Assembly: GCF_020882245.1 (NCBI RefSeq)
Contig: NC_083597.1
Location: forward strand, 76,238,152 to 76,302,151
DNA length: 64,000 nucleotides
Source of the DNA: Rhopalosiphum padi
Taxonomy: Eukaryota; Arthropoda; Insecta; Hemiptera; Aphididae
Reading direction: 5' to 3'
Part shown: positions 41,002-54,700 of the stretch, one piece after another
Layout of the letters: the number at the start of each line of letters is the position of its first letter
Position numbering within the stretch: the first letter of the stretch is position 1
Made by a program: the position numbers and the translations under genes
The notes under the pieces: model-generated
Databases searched by the model: none
The model's input: only the letters and a program-made list of their open reading frames with translations
What the model was told of the DNA's origin: nothing

Positions 41002-44000
41002 ATACAATATTCATACGAAACTGATTTTCTATTTAAATTGTTTTACAGATGCATTCACAAGTGGTCGTGATAGTGTCATACCGAACAGGTGCCTAAACTA
41101 CATACGAGTAGTCTACTATATATAATATCAATTATATAAATTGTTTTATCTACATTTGGTGGACCTGTTTGATGTGATGTAGTCATGTAAATTCGACTAC
41201 AAACTTAACTTGACCAGGCTACTATTAACATAATATTTATATTATTAACGTATTTTAGTAACGTATATATAAAATTATACGTTCAGAAACCAGGAAGTGT
41301 TATATGCACCAATAGTGTATATTAGTTTGTACACAGTTTATTTCTACTATATATTATTATTAATATTATATATGTATATGACGTATAAAATATAAGTATT
41401 TTTTTTTTTTTTTTTTAATAGATTATGAAATAAGTGTTTTTTGAACGCTTTTATTAAGTATTTATACTGTAGATTAAAATAATTATATTTGAAACGTAAC
41501 ACTGACTTAAATTTGACCTATAGTTTGATGCATAGTAAAAATTATTGCGCAAAAAGTTAGGTTCTTACAGCTTTCGTCTTCTCGGTGAATCCCATTTTAT
41601 CACATTATGATAAATATTTATTTATTATACAGATAAAATTCATTCCTTTCCCAATAAATTGTAATTCCTAATGCAGTCTGTGTACAATATCTTGATAACA
41701 CTGCACGGATATATTATAATATTCATACTCCTCTAGTACGTTTTCAGAATACAATACCTATCTGAAAGTGTATATCTTCTTGCTTTATATCCGTCGACAA
41801 ATCGATTGATAAAACAATACATTCATTAGTGACGAATACACAGAAATTATGAAATGGCCAAAACGTGTGTATTAGATATTAAGATTAAGATTATGCTAAT
41901 AATCCTTTAGTTTCATGTTGGCCTCGGTGGTTACCTCGCTTCAAGTTTTTTTTTTTTATAATATATAACATATTATAATTAATGTACCTTTTTTGTTTTA
42001 TAAAAAAAACGCATAATATAACATTTAAAATCTTTAGGCACATAGTAACAATAAGCAATTTAGCTAGTACACATAACTATATTAATAGATAAATATCAAT
42101 AAGGGAAGATATTCAGTAATAAATTACAATTCCAATATAATATAATGTATTTTATAATTTATAATTTTGTCTGTTTTGATTAACTTCTACCTTCCAAATG
42201 TTTTTGTTAATTTAACATGTTAAAATTCTGATAAATACATTTTTAATCTCACATTAATACTATATTTTCAAATACTTAGTTGTTTATATTATCATTTAAG
42301 AAGTAAATTAATGAATTTAGATGCAAATTTATTTTTTTAAATAAATTATTCCACCCTGTTTTACTGTCAATTGTTAACTACACGTTTTCTAAAAAATATA
42401 TTAAAGCGTTTAAACCGAAATTAGTATGAATAGATTTTGAGTTATTAAACTTAAGAAATTAAGAACAATAGGTGCTTAAAGTTTAATAACTTTGAAAATA
42501 ATCTTTAAAATTTTGATTTAAATGCATAGAAATTTTCAATAAATATAGAATGGTTCACTAATGAAAGATAACTTTAAATCACTACAGGACACTATTCAAA
42601 TTACCAAAAGAATCCAAGTATTTGAAAATATAACCTACATAACATACCTAGATACTAACAAATTCAAAAATCTAAATTTCAGAAAATAAGTTACTAAATA
42701 AAGGTAACCCCATCATCAACTTAGTAATTTAAGTGTACGGTATACATATGTTAAATTTAAATTCAGTGATGAATTATTGTATTTGAAAAAGGATTCAAAG
42801 TGGATACAATTTGTCAGCCTACATATTTTTTATGGTTATTTTGTTATATATTTAAATTATTTTTGTTTTTTTTTTTTTTATTAAAAAAAACACCTTTTGT
42901 ACGTGCTACATTGTATAAAAATTAAATTTAAAGGGTACAAGTTTTTACATTTGTATACATATTATTAATATTTGGATTGTCAAAGATTGTTTATAATATT
43001 AATTTTTGTTAGGATTTTTATGGAGTTGTCTTTATTTAAAGCTTTTTCTAATTTCTATTGTTATATGAGCAATTTATTTTCTTATGAGTATTATGGTGAT
43101 AGTTTAAACTACTTTTTGTCAAAAACACATCATGTAGTATAATATTTTATAATAATTATTATTAGGCATTATATCATTTCATAAAATATTACTAATTATT
43201 ACTATTTTTCACTTTTAACCAAACAGAGTATACTTACTAGATTTAATTTTCTACCAGGAAACAAGTTAAAGATTGAAACACTTTTTTACTTAAAAAAGTT
43301 TTTCTAGACACAACAATAAAAATTAATATCTCGTATCATATGTAATAAAACTAATATACAAAACGCTTCACTCGATATTTAAAAATGGTAGTGTAGCATG
43401 CTCGGTGAATCTCCTAGTGTGTATTAATTATAAACAAATTAATTTAAAATACATTTTACATCTGTGATACTATTTCAATAGTAATATTTATATTACGCTT
43501 TGTAATTATACCACAATAATATATTATGATTTATAATGCACGCCATAAATCATAATACTTTATATGACTTTATTATTATGTTATATGCTCACAGCGATAT
43601 CGAATAGAGTATTATATAAATATTCGTTCGACGACTTCATTACTATAATAATGATGAAGTGAGGGTGATTATATCCCCAATACAGCGTTATAGATATATT
43701 GATTTCGGGCAAATCAAACAATCCCGGTATAGTGCTACCTTTAGGAGTCTTATTTACAGCCCCTAAAAATAAACAATTTTTCGAAGTTTTATTTTTTCTG
43801 AATGATTTTCCAATGGGATGAATTGCACATGTGCACACAAGGTTACCATTTGAACTGTAAAATGTCAAACTGTTTCTGTAAACAAAAAGAAGTATCACAT
43901 GGATAGTTCCCAATTCTGCTCACATTATACTATTTTGGTACGTGCGGATGAAGTTGCTGTAAGGAATTGTATCGTTTAGGAAAATCGTTTAAACTAGTTA

Positions 44001-47000
44001 GAAATGTCTGGGACAAAGGCTTTAACAGTTTACTTAAACATACAGATTAGTATTAATTATGTGTGGTTTTTACTTTTTATAAAGAAACATATATATCCAA
44101 ATCACTTTTGCAGTAGTTATTCTTTAATCTTTACCATATATAGGTACAGCTGTGTAAATAAATAAAATAAAATTGTTTTTATTTACATGCATGTTATGTA
44201 TTATTTGATTATATTTGTGTTTACATCCGATTTTGACAGACAAAACTGATTATCTGAAAAGTATGAATGATTTTAACATATTTGAAATTCTTGTAAAAAA
44301 CATATTTTTAATCATTATCTTTTTTTGAGTTTTCTCTTTTTAGAATAATAAATATTTACATTTTTAATATCATAACTTGAATAACAATAATGTGTATATA
44401 TTTTTTTTAATTGTATACCAAAAGTATCAAATATTGAACGACTATTTAATTATTTAAAATTCGATGAGCGGAATGATAAGGATACCCTATAAAATATTGG
44501 TCCATTTTTCAGTTCGTCTAAACTACGAGTACAATAGTACATAATATACTTATGAGTTGTGACTATTATGACTAATATAATATTATTTGTTTGAATGAAG
44601 TTTTCTACTTAAACAACATCTAAATTCAAATTCAAATTTTTATAATAGTTGTTAATATTAAAAACACAAACTATTATTACATATTATATTATAATGTTGT
44701 TAATTCCACAGTTATAATATTATTCAAAACATTATGGTTTTAAGTCGATTATAATAATATAATATATATAAACAAAAACCATTATAATCTATTGATTATT
44801 ATGTATATTACCATTAGATATACATGCTCATCGGAAATCCGGTATTAGTAAAATAAATATTATATAATTAAAATAATTTGAATTATGCAAAAAACCTTCG
44901 AATTATCTGTGTATAATGCATCGTAGGTTGTTTTCATTTCAAATTATGTTTCGAATAGTTTTAATTATTGGTGTAGATATTCGCAAACAGAATATTAAAG
45001 TTATATTTACATGTTAACACACTATTCGAACTTGACTAGTTATTTTTTCATACCGTAGGTATAAACTAACGACATTTTTTTTAATGATTACCATTAAAAT
45101 ATGAATCATATGAATAAAATTGGGTAAGAGGTACACGCAATAGAGGACGTAAATATCATAGTAAAGTAGGAAAAAGACCATAGAAAAGTGATTTTATAAA
45201 TTAAATCTTAATAACACTTGTTTTTATACCTAATAAATAAACATTAAAATATTATTAACACAACATTAAAAATAAAATATTTAAATGTATTTTGCACTGT
45301 GACATTATTACTTATATCTAGTTATAATGAACAAAAAAAAATTATACTTATAATATTATATATATTTCAAATACCGGCGTCTATTAAATAGTTATGTTAA
45401 CATATTTTTTATAGTTAAACAAGTAAGATCAAGTTGAGAATTTGAAGCAAATATCTAGGTATAATCATTGTTGATCCATTATCAGTAAAATGTTCATCTC
45501 CGTTTATAGGAAAATTTACTGCTAGAATAACTCTGAAGATCTTTTTTTTTTTTTGTGAATCCTTTATTGAAATCAGGAGATAGAAAGCAACAAAAACATT
45601 TACATTTTACATATAAACATATTTATAAAATATTTTAATTTTTTGGACATTTTTAGAATTAATTCTCCGTTCCTCGTCATATAAGTTATAATTTGGTAAA
45701 ATATAGTCTACAAAAAATAATAATTAAATGAAATGTGGACAGGATAATGACGCTTGCTGAGTATTAATCACTAGTATCAGTCGGCTTGACGTGTATATAA
45801 TAGTCATGCGTTTTTTTAAATTTATAATTCGTATAATGAGAAACCAACACGTTAAAAACATAAATAAAGCTATGTTTAAAATATTTTTAAAAATTTTTAT
45901 TCCCTTTATCATTCAAGGTACAAAAAAAAAAATCTGATCTATTTTGTTAAATTTACATTTATTTACATTTTTTGAAACCATGCAGTAGTATGTTTTTGGT
46001 ACCGATGCTAATAACAAATAAAAATTAACAATATTTAAAAGTCAATATACAACAATATTGATCTATTAATATTGACAAAATGCAGTTATACCTATTTAAA
46101 TTAAGTAAAATAATTGAACAATCTAGTTCAATGTAATTAGGTACTTATTAAGTAAATTGTATTTATTACAAGTTATTATTACAGATAGTGTTTTTGTTTT
46201 TATTTTCTTATGTAAATGTCTACATAAGTTTTATATGAAAATAATATGGTTACATACATGTTTGATCAATATAACTATAATTTTATAAATCTCTAAGAGT
46301 TAAATTTCCTGTTTTATTCTAGCATTGTTAGGTAGTATATTATATTATGTACAATTGTTATGTTATTGATTTGCTATAGTTATACCCATATAATACTATT
46401 ATAAGCTTTGATAACACACTGATTCAATTAAATTATTATACTACAATAAAATTACTTCTTTATGCTGTAATAACTATTATACATTTTATTAAATATAAAA
46501 ATATTAATATTAATTTATTAACCAAGTCTATGTATAGTTTTAATTTAGTTGAAAAATAAATTAAAGATTAACATCTTAGGTAGGTATTTAATAATTTTGC
46601 AGCCTTGAAGCCTATAAACCCACCATCAATATAATTTCTGTCTTTATATTAAAACTTAGATTTTAATATTTAGAATACTTTTTATATAATTTTTTACTCA
46701 ACATTTTTTAACATAAATTTGTTTATTTTTTATACTTTATCATAGTCTATTTAGATATTTTAAACTTTTTTTTTTAAATATAGTCTATAATTCTAGTAAA
46801 ATCTAAAACTTATAATATACTCTTATGATTCTATATTATATAATAATTTATATAATATATTATGTGTACATATTACTTATAAATATATAATCATAATGAG
46901 ATGATTAAATTAATTCAATATACGAGTTCAGCCTTCAGGCTATAGTTTTCCCAATCATATTCGTATTTATTTCATGGAAAATTAAAAAAAAAAATCGATA

Positions 47001-48059
47001 CTTAAATTCAATAATAATAATATATTATATATTAAATTAATTTGTAGTGTAAAAGTATGGAAAAATCAAAAAAAAAATCATATGCTACTTTAAATTTAAT
47101 ATTTAATTACAAATTATATAATTAGAATGTTAATACAATTTTAAATTTGAATATACTATCCAGTTAGTTTATAGCTAATATTCATGTTGTTTTTTTTTTT
47201 ACCCATAATAATATAATCTCTTCAGTTTATTAGTATTATTTTATAAGCAAAAAATTAATATTAGACTATAAACCGTTTTAAAGGGTAAAAAAGTAAAAAA
47301 AAAATAATAATACTAACACACATCATTTAGACAATGTAATACAATAATACTATATTATTATGAATAATAATTTGTAAATCATTTTCAAAAATAGGTTTAA
47401 CAATATTAATTATTATTATAATTCAGTAAATTATAAAATGCCGTAAGTAGAGTGTGTATTACCCTCAAACACATATTTTTTTACTGAACGTTAAATGCTA
47501 ATCCTATCACAACACCAAAACCAATTTAAATCTTCAGACTCTCACCAAAATACTGAACAATATCTTCATCCTCAATCAATTTCTACCATTAACATATTCA
47601 TAGTCACCACCCAACAGCAAAACAAATTTTAAAAATATTTTATCTTCTTTTTTGTATACAAATTATAAATATATATTAATATCGTATTATAATATAATGT
47701 TCACCCATTGGGTCGTATGCCGAGAATCTTAAGTAATAGTTATAAAAAAATCATGCATCAACTGAACTTGATGAAAACGAATAAAATCCTATTTTATTAA
47801 ATTGTACTGTCCGTACAAATATGAATTATTATTTATTGCCAATTAATTAGAATAAATACTGCGCCCAACCAATAAATTATACCATTATAATATTATATTC
47901 TCATAGTCGGTAATGGTTTTATTACGTCACACCCCAATACAGCATAATAGAATATAATATAATATAATATTAACGTGTATTATAATAATATAACCATCAT
48001 ACCTATAATATATCGCAAACGATGACGAATACAATACCTAAACAATATTTTAACCACGC
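41002..48059. other. AT-rich intergenic sequence upstream of the CRAL-TRIO gene
   Basis: Contains the unrecognised frame at 43581-43913, long T-runs, and a stretch at about 47475-47635 that is rich in A and C and almost free of G on the plus strand. Confidence 0.65.
43581..43913 (-). other. Unrecognised 110-codon open frame
   Basis: One of the longest open frames outside the GC-rich blocks. It lacks an ATG at the start. Inside, an acceptor-like TTTTTGTTTACAG at about 43880 precedes NSLTFYSSNGNLVCTCAIHP, and a second acceptor-like TTTATTTTTAG precedes GAVNKTPKGSTIPGLFDLPE. It could be one or two exons of a minus-strand gene or a chance opening. No domain, signal peptide or partner exon was found. 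Confidence 0.18.
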
Positions 48060-48700
48060 AGATAGGTGCATCACTGGAATCACTGGCCCGACAGTGCGCG
48101 TATATCAAATCGATTTGTTCGAGTGCTATTGGTTATATAGTGTATTCAACCCGTTCGCGTGATGTTATTGGTATATACGATCGGCATAAAAATCCAAGGA
48201 TATACGTATTGTCGTAGTCGTCGTCGTCATTCTGGTCGTAGAAAAAAAAAATTAATAAATTATAAACATTTCCAGACCTTTGTGTCGTAATTGAGACTCG
48301 GCCAGCCAAGCCACCATCGCTGGTCAAACACAGTGAAAACCGCTCACGTCACAACTAGTTATATGTTGTTACGTGCCGCTAACGGGTGGTGGGGTGGTAC
48401 GTGGTAGATTTTCCGCGATTGGGAGGGGACGGAACCCGCTTGTCAAACCCGCGTCGTTGCGTTGTGTATATATATATGTATTCGTCTACCTTGTCGGACA
48501 CTGTTCGATTACAAGTTGTTAACGATACGGCGACGGTGACGACGACTACGACGACGGTGACCACCGAAGAGTACCCCTGCAAGCATACATACATATCATC
48601 AGTTACAGACATATAAAATCAATATCAATCTCGTCACCGACTCGCAGATCTCGTCCGAAACCGTATCGCGGAGACCTGCACCAAAGGTAGTCTAAGTATA
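48060..48700 (+). promoter_or_regulatory. Promoter and 5'UTR region of the CRAL-TRIO gene
   Basis: This block is clearly GC- and CpG-richer than its AT-rich surroundings and ends directly before the CRAL-TRIO start codon. It contains a (TA)n/TATA-like stretch near 48463-48480, a (CGA)-rich run near 48530-48565 and a TCAGT, the arthropod initiator word, at 48599-48603. Open frames of 64-77 codons on both strands here are compositional and have no family features. The role as promoter is inferred from position and composition; the exact start site cannot be fixed. Confidence 0.5.
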
Positions 48701-48732
48701 AATTGGCCGACATTCAAATCGCAATAACAGAA

Positions 48733-51700
48733 ATGGCTACAAAAACCTTATTGTTACCCACACCGGACAAGTTGAAGGAAATTTACCAGGACCTGGGCAC
48801 GACCGAAGAAAAGGCTAACGCTGACGTTCAGACCATCATGGAATGGATGCGTAAACAGCCACATCTCCCTAACCCCGATGGTAATAATTTATTATATATT
48901 ATTTTTTTACCAATAAACGTTTGTATGATAAAAATTAATGAAATCGTGAAAAAATAAATAGTAATACTGAAAAGTGTTTAACGTTTTAGAAGCTTTTTTC
49001 TTGTACATACAATTTTCAGTTGAGAATCATTTTATAAATACCTATAATAGGCTATATGTCAAATTTAACCAGAATATTATAAAATTTTCGATTTTCCAAA
49101 ATATTTTTGATCCCATTGAAATATAATTAAATTTTTATTTTTTAATAAGATATATTTAGGTACATAATATAATATTATAATATTATAAACCAAATATTTG
49201 TCGATACCTTTTAATTGGCAATAATTTAACTTAGAATTCTTCGTAACGCGTTTTTAATACAAACAAAAAAAATTCCTGAAATATATTTTTAAATTATCAC
49301 TTAAACAACTTCACATGATCAACTCGAAGTAATAAACAATTACAATAGTTCCTTTTTTATGGTTAGATATAATGCATCAAAAAAAAAAAAATGATATGTC
49401 TTTTAATAATAATTTTAAGGAGTTTAATAAAAACGTGTATATATTATTTATTTTTAGTTGACGAACGAAGAATTCGTTTGTTCTTAATTCTATGCAAAAA
49501 CAGTTTGGAGAGGACCAAAGAGTCTTTGGATCAATATTATACATTAAAGTCAATGGTTCCAGAATTTTTCGGTAACAGAGATCCTACGGCTGAACCACTC
49601 TTGAGATCGATGAAAACATCGTAAGTTATAGATACGTATTATTCATACAATATTAACGGTCATTATTTACTTTGGGACCTAATAACTATAATTTATCAAG
49701 ACAATAAGTTAATTTCATATATTACATACTTCTAATTACGCACGAAATGTCATGCTCACTACACGATAATAACCGTGTAATTGTATTTACTGTTAGAGTT
49801 ATATATTAAAATATGCTATTTTTAATTTTATAATGGCACGTTTTCGATTTTACAATTTATATTATTACTAGACAAATATTAAATGGTAGGTAATAATCAT
49901 TATGAACTGTCAACATTTTTTAACGATTTTTTGCGTCATTGTATACTATATTTGACAATTTAAAATAGATAGTAGTTTACTAATCCAAGAATATTTATAG
50001 ATACAAACATTAAGTAACCATATTTGTATAATTAGTAATAGCTAATAGTAGGCAAATGATATATGACATCAAATCGTTGATTGTAAAAATGCAATGGCAA
50101 AATATTTGATGACTTAAAAAGTTAAAAATGTAATTTGGTATAAATAAAATAATAAATATTGAAGTTAATTTTTTTTTTCAACGTTTAGGCTTTTCATTCC
50201 TTTGCCAAAACTGACACCAGAAGGCTACAGGATCTCATTAAGTCGTATCAGATGTCCAGAAATCGATAATTTCGAATTTGCGGACTACGTCAAGGTCAAC
50301 TTTATGTCCATCGATATTAGGCTGTCTAAATTAGATATGTTCAAAAAGGAAATATTCGTCTTCGACTTAAAAGATATCACCATGGCTCATCTGACCGCCA
50401 TGCTACCCCAGATGAAGAAGTTCGTTTACTGTGCAACAGTGAGTATATAATTATTAATGAAATTATACACGATTAAGCTATGTTATGGATTTAAAAAAAC
50501 ATCACATGCGCTACAGAAATATTCACGATGGGCGGACGGCTGGTAGCAAATGGAAAAATAATTGCCAAACAACGCGTAAAGATAATGGTTTTGTTTTTGA
50601 ATATTTTTAACCGAGTACTATAATTATTATGGTTACTAAATCGTATTTTGGGTTGGATACACAATAATAATTAGAACGTTTGCACCACAGAATTGCATTG
50701 ACTTAGCCTACGTATTGAATAAATACCTATTTAATAAAATATATAAACTGACCATAAACGTCATCTACACCCACGATGAGAACCTGCTGCGTGCGTCATA
50801 AATGTACTAGGTATGATCGCATACAATAATATGAAAAATGTGGTTTTAGAAACAAATGCGATTTATCGATTCGTTGTATATCGTTATTATTCGAATCGTA
50901 TTTTCGTAGGCATATGCACGCGAACAGTGTAAACTTGTCGGAATTCCACGACTGCAAGTATCCACTTTTTTTTGTGGTAAATGTATGGATCGAACACGAA
51001 ACTTGTTAGATCGGTTTTGCTACGTCCTTAACGATATTCACGGTATACCGGAAACTATTCGATTTCATTGTCAAGGTTGCGTTCCTATACTGTTGAAAGC
51101 GAATAATCTTAATTCAAGACAAAGTATCGGTTTAAATAATAATAATAGTTGTTTGGTGGCTTATTCCATAACACATAGCCTTACCGGTTTTCAATAATTA
51201 AATTTTTTATGTACGAATAACGTCGGTATTCGCCAACACAATAAAATATTATCACTGCAAGCTCCTCTCCCCTATTTAATAGTATACCCTTCTATAATAA
51301 TTATGACGCACTGGGATATATATTATTAAGTTTTCTTATTATTTTTTCTACTAGAAAAACCAATGTCCATAAAGTCACGATGACACGCACAATAATATAA
51401 TAATAATAATAATAATAATAGTTTATTCAACTCGTGTAGGATACAATATGAATACAAATTAATTTAAAAGATAATATACAGCTCTATTATTCTATTCGTG
51501 TAGATTTTTCGGATATCACTGAAATCAGCTGTTATCATTTTTAATTAATATTATCACAATATTATAACACATATATTGTTCACGCGGAACCGATGACGTA
51601 CTTTTGCAAAACCAGTTGAAAACTGGTCAACGACATGTTTGTTATTGCGTACCGGAATTTATTGGAGCGTTTTTATTTTGCTTGAACTTGGTTTAATGCT

Positions 51701-54700
51701 AACATAACGTATTTGGTTCATGATTTATAGCTTGTAAAAACTATTCATTGACCAAATACGGTAAGTGTTAAACGTAGTTATATGCCTTAACAGCATATAA
51801 AGCAACGATTGATTCGAATAATGGTCGTTACTCGTTAATACCCAATTAGTCACGTGGACAACAAAAAACCAATTGACGTTTTTTGAATCGAAAACCTACG
51901 CTTATTATGATATTGCGTGTAGTTTCTCGCAAATATTATATGCAATATTATTATTGTGTAAGCACACTAGGCTGTTAAGACACAATTGACGGATATATAC
52001 AGAACGCGCGATTTACTTGTCATGATGCTAACCGTTTGTAATGCACGACTAAGTCTTAAAATGCGTTTTTAACCGTGTTTCAGACGGCCTATCCATTACG
52101 GATTCAAGAAATTCACATATTAAACATGCCAAGCTACGCTCAAACGATGGTCAACATGGTTTTGGGTGTTTTGAAAAAGAAAATTGCCAACAGAGTGAGT
52201 TAAACTTAGCGTTAGACATATTTCTAAGCGAAAACTTAACAATAACGACAATTATATGAATAACGTCCTTTTTTTGTCCCGCTCATCGATATAGATTAAA
52301 ATCCACAACGGAATTGAAGACCTGAAGAAGCACATTGGTTCGGACATCCTTCCACTAGACTATGGTGGTTCATTCCCAAAAACTAGCGAAGAATTAATCG
52401 GTGAGTCTCTATAGCTATTATAGATAATAACGGTTATAATATTATAAACAATAGATCCAATAATTATAGGTACCTACAATAACAGTTTTCGTTTTATTTT
52501 AATTTCTAATCGATTTTTGGATCTTTCTATAATGGTAAATACATTGGTGGATATAAGTATATGAGATGGCCTTTAGGCGAAGTATATCACGGACACTATA
52601 AATAAATAATCAAGATACTATATATTTTTTGATTATTACATAATTTTGAGTATTTTAAACTTTTTATTTGTTTAATAAATGTTATCATACAATACAAGTA
52701 TGAAGTAGGTTACTATACGTAAAATACAAAAATAACTTATTTTGTATATAATTCTATGTGTTTGTTTAAATACAAATTAGATACATTTTTTTGCAGTGAT
52801 TACCATTAAATGATTAAACGAAATGTGGGGGCCCCTGAGCTTCGTTCCATCTGTCCCCACCTTTCATCTAGCTATATATACCATAATATTAATAAACTAT
52901 ATATTATTATAATGTCAGTGATGTCCATATAGGTTTATTTTTATAGTTGTATGTGAACCTTAACGATATTACTGACCAAACGTCACCAAACCGAATTTCC
53001 ACTAACTTATAAAATAAAAACGCGTATCTCGCCGCATAATCTTTTAAAACATTACTATTTTTTTTAATTATTTTTTTTTTTTCGTGATAGGGTTTTAATA
53101 CTACTGCTGTAGTTCCCTTGATATTTTGCACAGGAAAACGGTGTTTCTGCGTAATATACATTATTATAGTCGGTTGATGCGTTATATCGCATTGCAATTG
53201 AGTGTCGGTTAAGGAGGTGGTATTAAAGCAGCCGCGCGTATATTATTATGTACCGACCTATCTACGTATTAGGATTTCACCACTACAGCACAGAATATTG
53301 ATGTCGCGTCGTTAAATTAAATATTGATCGTCCGCCCGAAATAACAACGATAATAATAATATTATTAATTATTATTACTATTGTAATGGACAATAATAAT
53401 TAGAGCAGTAAAGTGTTGTTTTCGTGACCACGTGACGACACAAATTAAACGTTTAACGATCCGCAATTATTGTGAATAATAATAATAATAACAATATTAC
53501 ATGTGTCGTATTATTATGTGGTGTTATATTTTACACGCGGACGATTATCGGTAACACCGTCGCACGCATATGTCGATTATATAACATACACGACCTGCTA
53601 TTCATTCCCGCTGATGAGTATATAGTAAATACAAACCGATGAGTCGGTGAAATATACTGACGTGAACGTTTAGGTACGTTTTGGTTGTAGTTGTCTACTC
53701 GTTTTTGACGGATTGTCGGTCTCACCTTAGCGGCTCGTGGCCAATTTTCTAAGTTATCCACATTTCTATAAAACTTAAAAATCAATTAGTATTATATATT
53801 TTAATATTCAATTGCGATCTTAATTATAATTACTTTCCAATGATCAACTGTCCGATATCTATTTAGGGTAGGGGAGCGTTGTATTATATATATATTAATA
53901 TAAAAATGACTTCACAGGAAAATCTTTGGACCTCTTCAAATTTTCAGATTTTAATAATTGTTTTTTTTATTTGAAAGAAATTTAGACTTTCTACAACCCG
54001 CATTTAACTTTTTTTTTTAAATATATAATAATTATAGTTTGAGATTTAGATGTTAAAAATCGAAATTATAAATGCTGGCTATAGTATATTTCACTATTTT
54101 GACTAAAAATAATAAAAACAAATTGATTGATTCTATATAGGATAAGGTTGTATTGATTGTATTTTTGAAAACAAAATTGCTATCATCAAGTCAATAATAA
54201 TATGTCGATGCATGTGTTTTTAATACAATTATTATGTGTATCGCTTCATTGGAATGACGTAGGTAATAACATGGTTGTTATTCCTTTGTGAACGAATAAT
54301 GGTAAATAATGGAAATTACCATCGTGTACTTAACATTATACACTAAGACATATTTTTTTCTATGTATTATAATATAATCGTGTTCGTTGTTTATTTGCCA
54401 TAAGAATAATAATAATAATAATATACTCGTTTGTTAACTAAAAACCGGATTTCAATACACTGACGGTGTGACGGTGACTACCAACCAGACCAACATGTAG
54501 TCTGTAGATAGCAAAGAGTTATATTATTATTGCTAATTATTTGCTCTCCATGAGTCATAAAAAATTTAAATACTTGTCGTTTTTTTTTTTTTACTTTTTT
54601 AACGTGTTTGAATATATGTTATCATTTTATCATTAATGAGTTCCGAAACGAACGAATAACATTTTTCAACGATCAGCAAACGCCGGTTGGTAATTTTTTA

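Noticed and set aside
48379..48616. Frames of 76-77 codons on both strands
   Set aside because: They arise from the CGA/ACG repeat in the promoter/5'UTR block; Thr and Val runs and mirror openness on the other strand indicate no coding.
48703..48732. Upstream extension of the CRAL-TRIO frame
   Set aside because: It begins with TTG and not ATG, and the acceptor-like AG just before ATG 48733 suggests this part is leader or intron.
50985..51197. 70-codon ATG frame in CRAL-TRIO intron 3
   Set aside because: It reads fairly protein-like (MDRTRNLLDRFCYVLND) but has no family, no splice partner in phase, and its removal is needed for the well-supported exon 3 to exon 4 join.
53531..53785. 84-codon minus-strand frame in intron 5
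   Set aside because: It lies in a GC-richer patch and shows no domain, signal or splice context.
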